Below, piece by piece: positions 27,280-35,857 of a stretch of DNA of 64,000 nucleotides. The notes below the pieces were generated by a model, which made no database searches, was not told the origin of the DNA, and saw nothing but the letters and a program-made list of their open reading frames with translations. The stretch spans positions 45,134 through 109,133 of the forward strand of contig CACEMG010000002.1 in assembly GCA_902560565.1 (NCBI GenBank). Reading direction: 5' to 3'. This DNA comes from an uncultured Pelagibacteraceae bacterium (GTDB taxonomy: Bacteria > Pseudomonadota > Alphaproteobacteria > Pelagibacterales > Pelagibacteraceae). The position numbers and the translations under genes were made by a program. Numbering within the stretch: the stretch's first letter is position 1; every line of letters starts with the position of its first letter.

Positions 27280-28149
27280 ATGAGCTGTAATGTTTCTTTT
27301 ATAGGTCTTGGTGTCATGGGTTATCCAATGGCTGGTTATATATCAAAAGGTGGACACAATGTAACTGTTTTTAATAGAACGAAATCAAAAGCAGAAAAAT
27401 GGATTAAAGAATACAAAGGCAAAATGGCTGAAACGCCAGCCGAGGCTGTGAAAGATGCAGAATATATTTTTACCTGTGTGGGAAATGATAATGATTTAAG
27501 AGAAGTTACTTTTGGTGACAATGGTGCGTTTAAAACAATAAAAAAAAGTGCAATCTACATTGATAACACTACTGCTTCAGCAACAATGGCAAGAGAAATT
27601 TACGATTACGCAAAAAAAAATGGATTTGGAGCACTGGATGCTCCTGTATCTGGTGGTCAAGCTGGTGCGGAAAATGGTGCATTAACTGTTATGATAGGTG
27701 GAGATCAAGCTGACTTTGATAAAGCAAAAGATAAGATTGATTGCTACAGCAAAAAAATGAAATTACTTGGTAAAGCAGGAAGTGGACAATTAGCCAAGAT
27801 GGTTAATCAAATTTGTATTGCAGGATTAGTTCAGGGCTTGTCAGAAGGAATTAATTTTGGAATGAAAGCTGGATTAAACATGGAAGACGTTATTGAAGTT
27901 ATTTCAAAAGGTGCTGCACAATCTTGGCAAATGGAAAATAGATTTAAAACAATGATTGATGACAAATTTGATTTTGGTTTTGCAGTAGATTGGATGAGAA
28001 AAGATTTAAAAATCGCAATGGATGAAGCAAAGAATAATGGTTCATTATTACCTGTAACAGAGCTTGTAGATAAATTTTATGGAGAAGTTCAGGCTCTAGG
28101 CGGTAATCGTTGGGACACTTCAAGTTTAATCAAAAGATTTAGAAAGTAA
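27280..28149 (+). CDS. 3-hydroxyisobutyrate dehydrogenase-family reductase
   Basis: A 289-residue NAD(P)-dependent beta-hydroxyacid dehydrogenase. It shows the Rossmann motif FIGLGVMGYPMAGYISKGGH, the substrate-binding DAPVSGGQAGAENGALTVM, and the catalytic lysine in GSGQLAKMVNQ. Candidate substrates are 3-hydroxyisobutyrate, tartronate semialdehyde and succinic semialdehyde/glyoxylate; the sequence alone does not decide. It starts eight bases from the divergent MFS gene and is followed six bases later by an FMN-binding protein, so the three plus-strand genes to 29150 look co-transcribed. Confidence 0.88.
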   Translation: MSCNVSFIGLGVMGYPMAGYISKGGHNVTVFNRTKSKAEKWIKEYKGKMAETPAEAVKDAEYIFTCVGNDNDLREVTFGDNGAFKTIKKSAIYIDNTTASATMAREIYDYAKKNGFGALDAPVSGGQAGAENGALTVMIGGDQADFDKAKDKIDCYSKKMKLLGKAGSGQLAKMVNQICIAGLVQGLSEGINFGMKAGLNMEDVIEVISKGAAQSWQMENRFKTMIDDKFDFGFAVDWMRKDLKIAMDEAKNNGSLLPVTELVDKFYGEVQALGGNRWDTSSLIKRFRK

Positions 28150-28155
28150 TATAGT

Positions 28156-28755
28156 ATGCAACCGGCATACTACGAAAACTTAGAGGAAATTCAAAATAAG
28201 TATTGGTCTATGTTAGATGATGCTGTGACTAACAGAGGTTCATCATTCAGAATTCCTGTCTTTATCTGTGCTCATCAAGATGAAGTTGATGGTAGAATTG
28301 TTGTTTTAAGAAAATCTGATAGAGCTAATAATATATTGCAATTTCATACTGATTTAAGATCACCAAAGGTTGATATTTTAAAAAAAAATAAAAATGCTTC
28401 TCTAGTTTTCTATGATAAAGAAGAAAAGATACAATTAAGAGTGAAAGTTGAGTGTGAGGTTAATAATAAAAACTCTACTACTAAAGAATCTTGGAAAAAA
28501 ACTCAACACATAAGTAGAAGATGTTATTTAACTGATAGCCCTCCCGGAACTATTTCAGGAAATCCTACATCAGGAATGATATCTAAATTGGAAGATTTTG
28601 ACTATACAATGAAGCAAAGTGAAGATGGTTATAAAAATTTTACTGTTATCAAATGTAAAATCAAATCAATTGAATGGCTTTACTTAGCTGCTAAAGGGCA
28701 TCGTAGAGCTAAGTTTGATTTAGTAAACAAAAAAGAAAGTTGGCTCGTACCATAA
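28156..28755 (+). CDS. pyridoxamine 5'-phosphate oxidase-like FMN-binding protein
   Basis: A 199-residue split-barrel flavoprotein relative. Recognisable blocks are GSSFRIPVFICAHQDEVDGRIVVLRKSD, LQFHTDLRSPKVDILKKN and RRCYLTDSPPGT, followed by a C-terminal strand IEWLYLAAKGHRRAKF resembling the PNPOx C terminus. It differs from canonical PdxH and is better called a PNPOx-family protein of unknown substrate. Its stop overlaps the next start (TAATG). Confidence 0.8.
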   Translation: MQPAYYENLEEIQNKYWSMLDDAVTNRGSSFRIPVFICAHQDEVDGRIVVLRKSDRANNILQFHTDLRSPKVDILKKNKNASLVFYDKEEKIQLRVKVECEVNNKNSTTKESWKKTQHISRRCYLTDSPPGTISGNPTSGMISKLEDFDYTMKQSEDGYKNFTVIKCKIKSIEWLYLAAKGHRRAKFDLVNKKESWLVP

Positions 28756-29150
28756 TGAAAAAATATGAGGCAATGGTTCTTTCTTGCATCGATCCTAGAT
28801 TTCAACCGAAAGTATTTAAATATTTAAAAACTAAAAAATTAACAGGAAAATATAGTTCATTTACAATTGCGGGTGCAGCTATTGGAGTTACTCACAGAAA
28901 ATTCAAAAAATGGCATTCTACTTTTTTAGATAATTTATCAACCTCAATTAAATTGCATAATATTAAAAAACTTATTGTAATAAATCATAGTGATTGTGGA
29001 GCAGCGAAAATAGTAAACGGTAAAAAAAAATTCAATCACTCTGTTGAAAATAAAATACATAAAGACTCATTCAAAAAGATAAAAAAAATTTTAAGTAAAA
29101 AATTTCCTAAGTTAAAAGTAAATTTTAAAATTTTATCTCTTAAAAGTTAA
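28755..29150 (+). CDS. short beta-carbonic-anhydrase-like protein
   Basis: A 131-residue protein with the beta-class zinc ligands in place: C11-x-D13-x-R15 (SCIDPR) and H78-x-x-C81 (HSDCGA). Beta carbonic anhydrases are usually 170-220 residues; this one ends soon after the second ligand pair and lacks the usual C-terminal helices. I start it at ATG 28755, coupled to the preceding stop; a TTG at 28740 would add five residues. It could be a minimal active enzyme or a zinc protein with another role. No frameshift remnant is seen downstream, where only 19 bases separate it from the next gene. Confidence 0.7.
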   Translation: MKKYEAMVLSCIDPRFQPKVFKYLKTKKLTGKYSSFTIAGAAIGVTHRKFKKWHSTFLDNLSTSIKLHNIKKLIVINHSDCGAAKIVNGKKKFNHSVENKIHKDSFKKIKKILSKKFPKLKVNFKILSLKS

Positions 29151-29169
29151 TTTATTTAAGTAATTAAGA

Positions 29170-29799
29170 CTATACTACAATTTTTACCAATCTATCGTTT
29201 AGGTTTATAATTTCAGAAACTTTTTCTTTTAACTCATCTACAGCCCTTTTAACACCATATTCGACTTGGTCATAATCATCACAAATAATTATTTTATTTT
29301 TCTTTAATTTTGAGGTTATTATTTTTAAATCATTACTAACAGTTTCGTATGAATGACCTCCATCTAAAAAAACAAAATCAATATTTTGCAAGTCTACTTT
29401 CGGCAACTGAATATCGCTTGATCCTTTTAGAAGTTCAACAGACTTTCCAAATTTTTTTAATAGTCCTTTTACAGACTTTAATGAGTTTAAATCCTTTTTA
29501 AGTATCAAATTAAATAATAAATGTTTAAATGGATTAGATAGCTTATTATGCTTAACTGTCATCTCTTTATTATCTAAATCTATATTTCTGTCCTCAAAAA
29601 AGTCTATACCAATAAATTTAAAGTTATTTTTGTGAATTTTGTTTAAAGTTTCACAAACATTCCTTGATGTAACACCTTGGTAAACTCCAACTTCTAAAAA
29701 ATTGGCAGGTTTATATTTTTCAATTTCTAACAATAAAAGTCTTGCAGAGTCTAAATCCTTTTTAAAACTAGTTTTTCTAAAATAAAATTTAAATTTCAT
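29170..29799 (-). CDS. small class I SAM-dependent methyltransferase (TylF/CmcI-like), paralogue 2
   Basis: A 209-residue protein closely related to the product of 13558-14181, collinear from MKFKFYFRKTSFKK onward. It has motif I FLEVGVYQGVTSRNVCETL, FIGIDFFEDRN, the DGGH motif in IDFVFLDGGHSYETVSNDL and IIICDDYDQVEYG. The clear ATG here helps fix the start of the nrd-linked copy. It follows the gamma carbonic anhydrase gene by three bases. Substrate unknown. Confidence 0.8.
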   Translation of the reverse strand: MKFKFYFRKTSFKKDLDSARLLLLEIEKYKPANFLEVGVYQGVTSRNVCETLNKIHKNNFKFIGIDFFEDRNIDLDNKEMTVKHNKLSNPFKHLLFNLILKKDLNSLKSVKGLLKKFGKSVELLKGSSDIQLPKVDLQNIDFVFLDGGHSYETVSNDLKIITSKLKKNKIIICDDYDQVEYGVKRAVDELKEKVSEIINLNDRLVKIVV

Positions 29800-29802
29800 A
29801 TA

Positions 29803-30315
29803 TTAAAATATTGATTTTGAATATTTTTTCCAATTATCCTGATAATGTTTTGTATTTTTAGATACAGCTTTTTTTTCTTCCTCAGTAACCTCTCTCACTA
29901 CTTTTCCAGGTGACCCAATTACAAGCGAATTGTCAGGTATCACTTTATTTTCAGTGATCAATGCTTTTGCACCAATAATACAATTTTTTCCAATTTTTGC
30001 GTTATTTAATATCACTGCACCAATACCAATTAGACTGTTATCTCCAATTGAACATCCATGAAGCATAACTAGATGACCCACAGTAACATTTTTTCCTATT
30101 TTTAATGGATAACCAGGATCAGTGTGAAGTACACAACCATCTTGAACATTTGACCCCTCGCCTATATAAATATTTTCTAAATCTCCTCTTAAAGTTGCAT
30201 TAAACCATATACTAGTATTTTTTTCTAAAGTTACATCACCAATAACAACTGCATTGGGTGCTACCCAATTTTCGCCAGAGTTTTTTGGTTTTTTATCTTT
30301 TAAATCATAAAACAT
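29803..30315 (-). CDS. gamma carbonic anhydrase family protein
   Basis: A 170-residue left-handed beta-helix trimer-type protein of the YrdA/PaaY group. The three zinc histidines appear in [10 protein letters not shown] and [16 protein letters not shown]. Hexapeptide repeats run through IGKNVTVGH and [20 protein letters not shown], and a helical C terminus follows ([14 protein letters not shown]). Some members hydrate CO2 and others are acyl-CoA-linked accessory proteins. Divergent from the thioredoxin-like gene with only 20 bases between start codons. Confidence 0.85.
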   Translation of the reverse strand: MFYDLKDKKPKNSGENWVAPNAVVIGDVTLEKNTSIWFNATLRGDLENIYIGEGSNVQDGCVLHTDPGYPLKIGKNVTVGHLVMLHGCSIGDNSLIGIGAVILNNAKIGKNCIIGAKALITENKVIPDNSLVIGSPGKVVREVTEEEKKAVSKNTKHYQDNWKKYSKSIF

Positions 30316-30335
30316 AAATTATATATTGTTGTACC

Positions 30336-30890
30336 ATGTCTCTTACAAAAACTCCAATTTGCGATTTCGGAAAAAAAGCTGAAAACTTCAAACTTAAATC
30401 TACAGATAATAAAATTATTTCTTTAAATGATTTAAAGGGCAAAAAAGGAACTTTGATAATGTTTATTTGTAATCACTGTCCATATGTTAAGGCAATAATA
30501 AAAGATTTAGTTGAAGATTGTAAAAATTTAAAAAAATTTGGAATTAATGCAGTTGCAATATGTTCTAACGATGTAAAAAATTATCCAGAGGACTCTTTTG
30601 AAAATATGATTATCTTTTCAAAAGAAAATAATTTTTCTTTTCCGTACCTTCATGATGAAACACAGGAAGTAGCTAGAACATATGACGCTGTTTGTACACC
30701 AGACTTTTTTGCTTATAATAGTAACTTGGAACTTCAGTACAGAGGAAGAATTAAACAGTTAAAAGACTTAAAACCTATAGATGACGGTGAAAGTGACTTA
30801 TTTAAGGCTTTAACTTTAATTTCAAAAACAGGTCAAGGACCTGAGAAACAACATCCAAGTATGGGCTGTAATATAAAGTGGATTAAATAA
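30336..30890 (+). CDS. thioredoxin-fold peroxiredoxin/redoxin-like protein
   Basis: A 184-residue AhpC/TSA-Redoxin family protein. The redox motif is C45-N-H-C48 in FICNHCPYVKA. Further cysteines include C9 near the N terminus, AICSND, AVCTPDFF and the C-terminal MGCNIKW. The VCTPDFF cis-proline strand is characteristic. Members are often annotated as thioredoxin family proteins without a known partner. There is no signal peptide, so it should be cytoplasmic. Five bases separate it from the downstream glycosyltransferase. Confidence 0.8.
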   Translation: MSLTKTPICDFGKKAENFKLKSTDNKIISLNDLKGKKGTLIMFICNHCPYVKAIIKDLVEDCKNLKKFGINAVAICSNDVKNYPEDSFENMIIFSKENNFSFPYLHDETQEVARTYDAVCTPDFFAYNSNLELQYRGRIKQLKDLKPIDDGESDLFKALTLISKTGQGPEKQHPSMGCNIKWIK

Positions 30891-30895
30891 AATAA

Positions 30896-31978
30896 ATGTT
30901 TTTAATTTTAACTAGAAATTTCCCTCCTGAAATTGGCGGTATGCAAAATCTAATGTATGGTTTAACTAAATCTTTATCTAAATTAAATATTGTAAAAGTT
31001 TTTGCTGATTATCATGAAAATTATTTGAGTTTTGATAATAATGTTAATTTTTCTATTGAAAGAATTGGTGGGCCAAAATTACTTAGAAAATATAGAAAAT
31101 CTTATTTAATTAATGAATTTATAAAAAATAACAAAAATGTTAGTTGTATAATTGCTGATCACTGGAAGAGTTTAGAGCTCATAAATACGAGTAAAAAAAA
31201 AATATGCTTAATTCATTCGAAAGAAATTAATCATGAAAAAGGCTCAAGACAAAATAAAAGATTAACAAATATTTTAAATAATGTTGACCATGTAATATCA
31301 AACTCAATTTTTACAAAAAATTTAGCAATAAATATGGGAGTAAATGAAAATAAAATAGATGTAATTAATCCAGGTGTTGATGCAGTAAAAGAGATTTCTA
31401 AAAAAGATTTGGATCAAGCTGAAAAGATTTTTAATGGAAAATCAAATAGATTAATTACCGTTTCTAGATTCGACAAAAGAAAAAATCATGAAAAAGTAAT
31501 TATGGCAATTAGAAATTTAAAAGAACTGTATCCAAATATCATCTATATTTGTATTGGCTATGGAGATGAGGAGCAAAATTTGAAAAAATTAGTTAATGAA
31601 CTTAACCTTAATAACCATGTTATTTTTCTAAAGAATGTTGAAACAGAACTTAAGAATGCCTTAATATGTAAATCGAATATTTTTGTAATGCCCTCTATAA
31701 TCCATAATAAATCAGTTGAGGGTTTTGGAATTGCTTATATTGAAGCTGCGCAATATGGAATTCCTTCTATTGGCGGAAAAGATGGTGGAGCTTCAGATGC
31801 AATACTGCATGAAAAGACAGGATTAATTTGTGATGGAAATAATCTTGAGGAAATTTATTCCTCAATAGATAAAATGCTTAAAGATCACAAGTATAAAGAA
31901 TATGGAAAAGAGGCAAAAAAATTTTCAGAAAACTTTTATTGGGATAAAATAATTAAAAGTTATCAAAAAATTTTATAG
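30896..31978 (+). CDS. glycosyltransferase family 4
   Basis: A GT-B fold transferase of 360 residues. It begins MFLILTRNFPPEIGGMQNLM, with the usual glycine-rich acceptor loop. It carries the nucleotide-sugar motif RLITVSRFDKRKNHE and the E-x7-E element EGFGIAYIEAAQYGIPSIGG. It probably builds a cell-surface polysaccharide. Its last six bases overlap the end of the convergent heptosyltransferase-like gene. Confidence 0.88.
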   Translation: MFLILTRNFPPEIGGMQNLMYGLTKSLSKLNIVKVFADYHENYLSFDNNVNFSIERIGGPKLLRKYRKSYLINEFIKNNKNVSCIIADHWKSLELINTSKKKICLIHSKEINHEKGSRQNKRLTNILNNVDHVISNSIFTKNLAINMGVNENKIDVINPGVDAVKEISKKDLDQAEKIFNGKSNRLITVSRFDKRKNHEKVIMAIRNLKELYPNIIYICIGYGDEEQNLKKLVNELNLNNHVIFLKNVETELKNALICKSNIFVMPSIIHNKSVEGFGIAYIEAAQYGIPSIGGKDGGASDAILHEKTGLICDGNNLEEIYSSIDKMLKDHKYKEYGKEAKKFSENFYWDKIIKSYQKIL

Positions 31979-32905
31979 AATTATTTTTTCAAAAACTTTT
32001 CTTGCACTTAACTTTTTTAAATCAGTAACTTGAATTGCTTTAAATTTCTCCCTTTCAATGCTTACCTTGTAAGCGGTTGTATGAGATCCGAAAAGAGCAA
32101 TACCTTTAACACCAAGATGAGCTGACATATGTGCTGGTCCTGTATCATTAGCTACAACAAAAGAACTGTTTTTAATAAGAGACGAAAGTTGAGGAATTTT
32201 AAGAGATTTACCATTGTCTAAAATGCATTCTGCATTAAAATTTTGTGCCTCTTGAAGTTCATTAGGCCCTGGTGCAATTACAACTTTATACTCATTTTTT
32301 AACTCACCTTTAATTAATTTTATAAGTTCATTGTAATAGGGCCATTTTTTTAAATGAAGATGTGGTGAACAAAATGGGAATAAAATAATATATTTTCCTA
32401 ATTTAAATTTAGAATTAATTTCTGATATATCTGAACAAGACCAACCAAAATTTGGTTTGAGAGTATGTTTAGTGTTTAATCCAGATATTTTTAATTGATG
32501 GTCAAATCTCTCTAAAACTGAAAGTTTATCAAATTCCTCTTTTGTGGTATTTGAGGGTAATGTTGTTTCCGATGATGACCAGGAATTATAATTTGAATTT
32601 GGGAATAATACTTTTTTATAGAATGAAGTTCTTGATGAATTTTGTAAATCAAATACTTTTATAAATTTAAGTTTTTTTATTTTTCTCATTAATAAATATA
32701 AATAAATTAGATTGAATCTAGATAATCGTTTATCTAGAATTACATCAGTAATGAGAGGGTTTTTTTTATACAAATCTAAGTAGGGTTTAGAGGTCATAAC
32801 ATAAAGCTTGTGATCCTTGTTGTTTTCATAAATATCTTGAATTGCACCACTTGCCTGGGCTATATCACCTAAAGACCCATGTTTAATAATTAAAATATTA
32901 GACAT
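31973..32905 (-). CDS. glycosyltransferase family 9 (heptosyltransferase-like)
   Basis: A 310-residue protein with the GT9 start ILIIKHGSLGDIAQASGAI and the C-terminal nucleotide-sugar site VVANDTGPAHMSAHLGVKGIALFGSHTTA. GT9 enzymes transfer heptose or related sugars to LPS cores. It stands between a GT4 gene and a DUF6165 gene. The divergent gap to DUF6165 is 32 bases. Confidence 0.87.
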   Translation of the reverse strand: MSNILIIKHGSLGDIAQASGAIQDIYENNKDHKLYVMTSKPYLDLYKKNPLITDVILDKRLSRFNLIYLYLLMRKIKKLKFIKVFDLQNSSRTSFYKKVLFPNSNYNSWSSSETTLPSNTTKEEFDKLSVLERFDHQLKISGLNTKHTLKPNFGWSCSDISEINSKFKLGKYIILFPFCSPHLHLKKWPYYNELIKLIKGELKNEYKVVIAPGPNELQEAQNFNAECILDNGKSLKIPQLSSLIKNSSFVVANDTGPAHMSAHLGVKGIALFGSHTTAYKVSIEREKFKAIQVTDLKKLSARKVFEKIIL

Positions 32906-32937
32906 ATTTTAAACAACTTAACATAATATAAAAATTT

Positions 32938-33327
32938 ATGAATAAAATACTTGTTGAGGTTTCAATTGGAGAACTTTTAGACAAAATTTCTATTTTAGAG
33001 ATCAAACAAAAAAAAATAAAAGATCCTGAAAAATTAAAATTCATCAATAATGAACACTCTATATTAAAAGAACAGTTGGAAAAAAATGTAAAATCTGATG
33101 ACAAGTTAAATAAACTTTATCACTCACTTAAAGAAATAAATGCTAAACTTTGGATCATAGAGGACGAAAAAAGACAATGTGAAAAAGATAAAGATTTTGC
33201 AGAGAAGTTTATTAAACTTTCAAGAGATGTACATTTTCTTAATGACGATCGGGCAAAAATTAAATTAGATATAAATAATCACACTGGATCAGTAATTAAG
33301 GAAATTAAAGAATATACTGGTTATTAA
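32938..33327 (+). CDS. DUF6165-type protein of unknown function
   Basis: A 129-residue, highly charged, mostly helical protein beginning MNKILVEVSIGELLDKISIL, which I recognise as the DUF6165 family start (VSxGELLDKIxILEIK). No catalytic motif, signal peptide or membrane segment is visible. Coiled-coil propensity is high through EIKQKKIKDPEK. Its position beside GT4 and GT9 genes suggests a role in surface glycan assembly, but this is context only. The next gene follows after eight bases. Confidence 0.7.
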   Translation: MNKILVEVSIGELLDKISILEIKQKKIKDPEKLKFINNEHSILKEQLEKNVKSDDKLNKLYHSLKEINAKLWIIEDEKRQCEKDKDFAEKFIKLSRDVHFLNDDRAKIKLDINNHTGSVIKEIKEYTGY

Positions 33328-33335
33328 ATCATTTA

Positions 33336-34487
33336 ATGGGGCTACATTTTTCAAAAGAAGAATTTTTAAATAGAAAAAAAAGAGTTTTAAAATCGATGAA
33401 AGAGCAAGATCTTGATGCTCTTCTCATGTTTAGACAAGAGTCTATGTATTGGTTGACTGGTTATGATACTTTTGGATATGTTTTTTTCCAAACTCTAGTT
33501 TTAGATAAAAATGGTAATATAGTATTACTAACTAGAGCCCCTGATTTACGACAAGCTCAAAATACCTCTAACATAGAAGATATTAGAATTTGGATAGATA
33601 AAGATAATTCTAATCCAACAGATGATCTTAAAATTATTTTAAACGAATTAAATCTTAAGGGAAAAAAATTAGGAGTGGAATATGAAGCTTACGGTTTAAC
33701 AGGACGTAATGCACTTCGACTTAATAAATCTTTAGAAAATTATTGTAGTGTCGAGGATAAATCAGACTTAATAACAAAGTTAAGAGTTGTTAAATCTAAA
33801 GAAGAAATTGTTTATGTAAAAAAAGCAGCAGAACTTGCTGATAAAGCTTTAGATGAAGTCTGGAAACATGCAAAGGCTGGAGTAAGTGAGTCTAAAATAC
33901 TAGCTGAAATGAATAAAGTTATTTTCGAGGGAGGTGGCGATTATCCTGCAAATGAATTCATCATTGGTTCAGGAAAAAATGCTCTTCTTTGCCGTTATCA
34001 ATCAGAAAAACAAATTTTAAATAAACAAGATCAATTAACTGTCGAATGGGCTGGAACTTATAGACATTATCATTCAGCAATGTTTAGAACTATTCCTATT
34101 GGTAAAGCAGATCCCAAACATTATAAAATGCATGAGGCTTGTGTTGAAGCTTTAAAGAATTGCGAAAATAAACTTAAACCAGGAAGCAAAATCGGAGAAG
34201 TTTTTGATACTCATGCGAAAACTTTTGATGATCTTGGTTTCAATAATGCAAGAATGAATGCATGTGGTTACTCTTTGGGCGCTACATTTTCCCCTAATTG
34301 GATGGATTGGCCAATGTTATATACTGGTAACTCTTATGTCATCGAACCTGGTAATGTATTTTTTATGCATATGATTTTAATGGATTCAGAAAACCAATTA
34401 GCTATGAATTTAGGGGAAACATATTTGGTTAATGATAAAGGTAACGAAAGGCTTGGTAAGCAAAAGCTGGATTTGGTTATTCTTTAA
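33336..34487 (+). CDS. M24-family 'pita-bread' hydrolase, creatinase-like, metal site lost
   Basis: A 383-residue protein with the creatinase N-terminal domain (EEFLNRKKRVLKSMKEQDLD, MYWLTGYDTFGYVFFQ) and a pita-bread C-terminal domain. Compared with metal-dependent M24 peptidases, most of the five ligands are replaced. The first aspartate strand reads LTVEWAGTYRHYHSAMFRT, the histidine strand ACGYSLGATFSP, and the first glutamate strand GNVFFMHMILMD; only GETYLV keeps its glutamate. The VEWAG glutamate sits where creatinase has its catalytic one. Creatinase-like or ectoine-hydrolase-like amidase chemistry is therefore more likely than Xaa-Pro peptidase. Convergent with the ABC permease, sharing a four-base stop overlap. 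Confidence 0.72.
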   Translation: MGLHFSKEEFLNRKKRVLKSMKEQDLDALLMFRQESMYWLTGYDTFGYVFFQTLVLDKNGNIVLLTRAPDLRQAQNTSNIEDIRIWIDKDNSNPTDDLKIILNELNLKGKKLGVEYEAYGLTGRNALRLNKSLENYCSVEDKSDLITKLRVVKSKEEIVYVKKAAELADKALDEVWKHAKAGVSESKILAEMNKVIFEGGGDYPANEFIIGSGKNALLCRYQSEKQILNKQDQLTVEWAGTYRHYHSAMFRTIPIGKADPKHYKMHEACVEALKNCENKLKPGSKIGEVFDTHAKTFDDLGFNNARMNACGYSLGATFSPNWMDWPMLYTGNSYVIEPGNVFFMHMILMDSENQLAMNLGETYLVNDKGNERLGKQKLDLVIL

Positions 34488-35161
34488 TTAAAACTGTATT
34501 TTTTTTCCAAAAATTTAATCACATTGTGGATTATAAAAGTTATAAATAGGTAAATACCGCCAGCAACAATAAATACTTCAATAGGTTTAAAAGTTGTTGA
34601 AATTATATATTTTGCAACACCGGTCAAATCCATCAAAGTAACTGTACTTGCTAAAGAAGTACCTTTCATCATTAAAATGATTTCATTGCCGTAAGCTGGT
34701 AAAGATTGTCTTATAGCGATAGGAATTTGAATTTTATAAAATATAACTTTACTAGATATCCCCAAACTCTGACCTGCTTCAATAATTCCAGGTTTAATTG
34801 TTTGAAATGCAGATCGTAATATTTCAGATGTATAAGCTCCAGTGTTAAGTGAAAAAGCAATTATTGCGCACCAATAAGGTTCTTTTAAAATTACCCATAA
34901 TACTGTTGATCTTAAATACTCTATCTGACCTAAACCAAAATAAATAATAAATATTTGAACCAATAGTGGTGTTCCTCTAAATACATACGAATAACCATAG
35001 GCGAATTTATTTATAATTGGTTTTTTATTAACTCTTAAAATTGCAAAACAAAGACCAATAAATAATCCAAAAATTAATGATGCAGATAATAGTTTTAGTG
35101 TTACTAAAGTAGCATTAAGTAGTTTTGGAAAACTATTTATCATTAGTTCAAAATCCATCAA
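34484..35161 (-). CDS. polar amino-acid ABC transporter permease (HisM type)
   Basis: A 225-residue inner-membrane permease of the His/Glu/Gln/Arg/opine family. It has about five helices and the EAA loop EAGQSLGISSKVIFYKIQIP, which contacts the ATPase. It overlaps the preceding permease by four bases. It ends the operon: no ATP-binding subunit gene follows, since the next gene is convergent. Confidence 0.9.
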   Translation of the reverse strand: MMDFELMINSFPKLLNATLVTLKLLSASLIFGLFIGLCFAILRVNKKPIINKFAYGYSYVFRGTPLLVQIFIIYFGLGQIEYLRSTVLWVILKEPYWCAIIAFSLNTGAYTSEILRSAFQTIKPGIIEAGQSLGISSKVIFYKIQIPIAIRQSLPAYGNEIILMMKGTSLASTVTLMDLTGVAKYIISTTFKPIEVFIVAGGIYLFITFIIHNVIKFLEKKYSFN

Positions 35162-35850
35162 TAACCCCTGCTGTATCTAACTTCTAATTTATTTATTAAC
35201 TTCATACTTAAATATGTTAGCAATAAATATAAAACTGCTGCAAATGAATAAAAAAATAAAGGATCTCTTGTCGATCCAGCAGCAATGTAAGATTGCCTCA
35301 TTATTTCAACTAAACCCGTTACTGAGATTAGTGAAGTATCTTTTAAAGTAATTTGCCAAACATTGCTTAAGTTAGGAATGGCAAGTCTTAACATTTGAGG
35401 CATAATCACTTTAAAAAAATGAACTGACTTTTTTAAACCTAAAACCTTTGAGGCCTCAAATTGTCCTTTATCAATTGATTGAATTGCTCCTCTAAAAACT
35501 TCTGTTGAATAAGCTCCTGATATAATACCAATTGCAAAAGATCCAGTGATAAATGCGTTGATTTCAATATATTCATTGTATCCAAATATAGAAGCAACAT
35601 ACATAACTGCTCCACTTCCGCCAAAGAAAAATAAATAAATAACCAATAATTCAGGAACTCCTCTGATAACTGTGGTGTAACAGTTTCCTATAAGATTAAA
35701 AAATTTACTTTTGGATAATTTAAGTGGGGTAAATATTAAAGCAAAAAGAAAACCTATGGACATAGCTGTTATTGAAACAGCAATTGTCATCATTGTAGCG
35801 ATTAATAGTTCATCGCCCCAGCCAGTTTTTCCGAATGAAAGAAGTTCCAT
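35158..35850 (-). CDS. polar amino-acid ABC transporter permease (HisQ type)
   Basis: A 230-residue permease with the EAA loop EASKVLGLKKSVHFFKVIMP and a conserved TVIRGVPELLVIYLFFFGG segment typical of the first permease of the polar amino-acid family. Its ATG lies seven bases after a perfect hairpin (35858-35880), and no purine-rich ribosome-binding site is visible in the GGTCTGT spacer. Confidence 0.9.
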   Translation of the reverse strand: MELLSFGKTGWGDELLIATMMTIAVSITAMSIGFLFALIFTPLKLSKSKFFNLIGNCYTTVIRGVPELLVIYLFFFGGSGAVMYVASIFGYNEYIEINAFITGSFAIGIISGAYSTEVFRGAIQSIDKGQFEASKVLGLKKSVHFFKVIMPQMLRLAIPNLSNVWQITLKDTSLISVTGLVEIMRQSYIAAGSTRDPLFFYSFAAVLYLLLTYLSMKLINKLEVRYSRGY

Positions 35851-35857
35851 ACAGACC

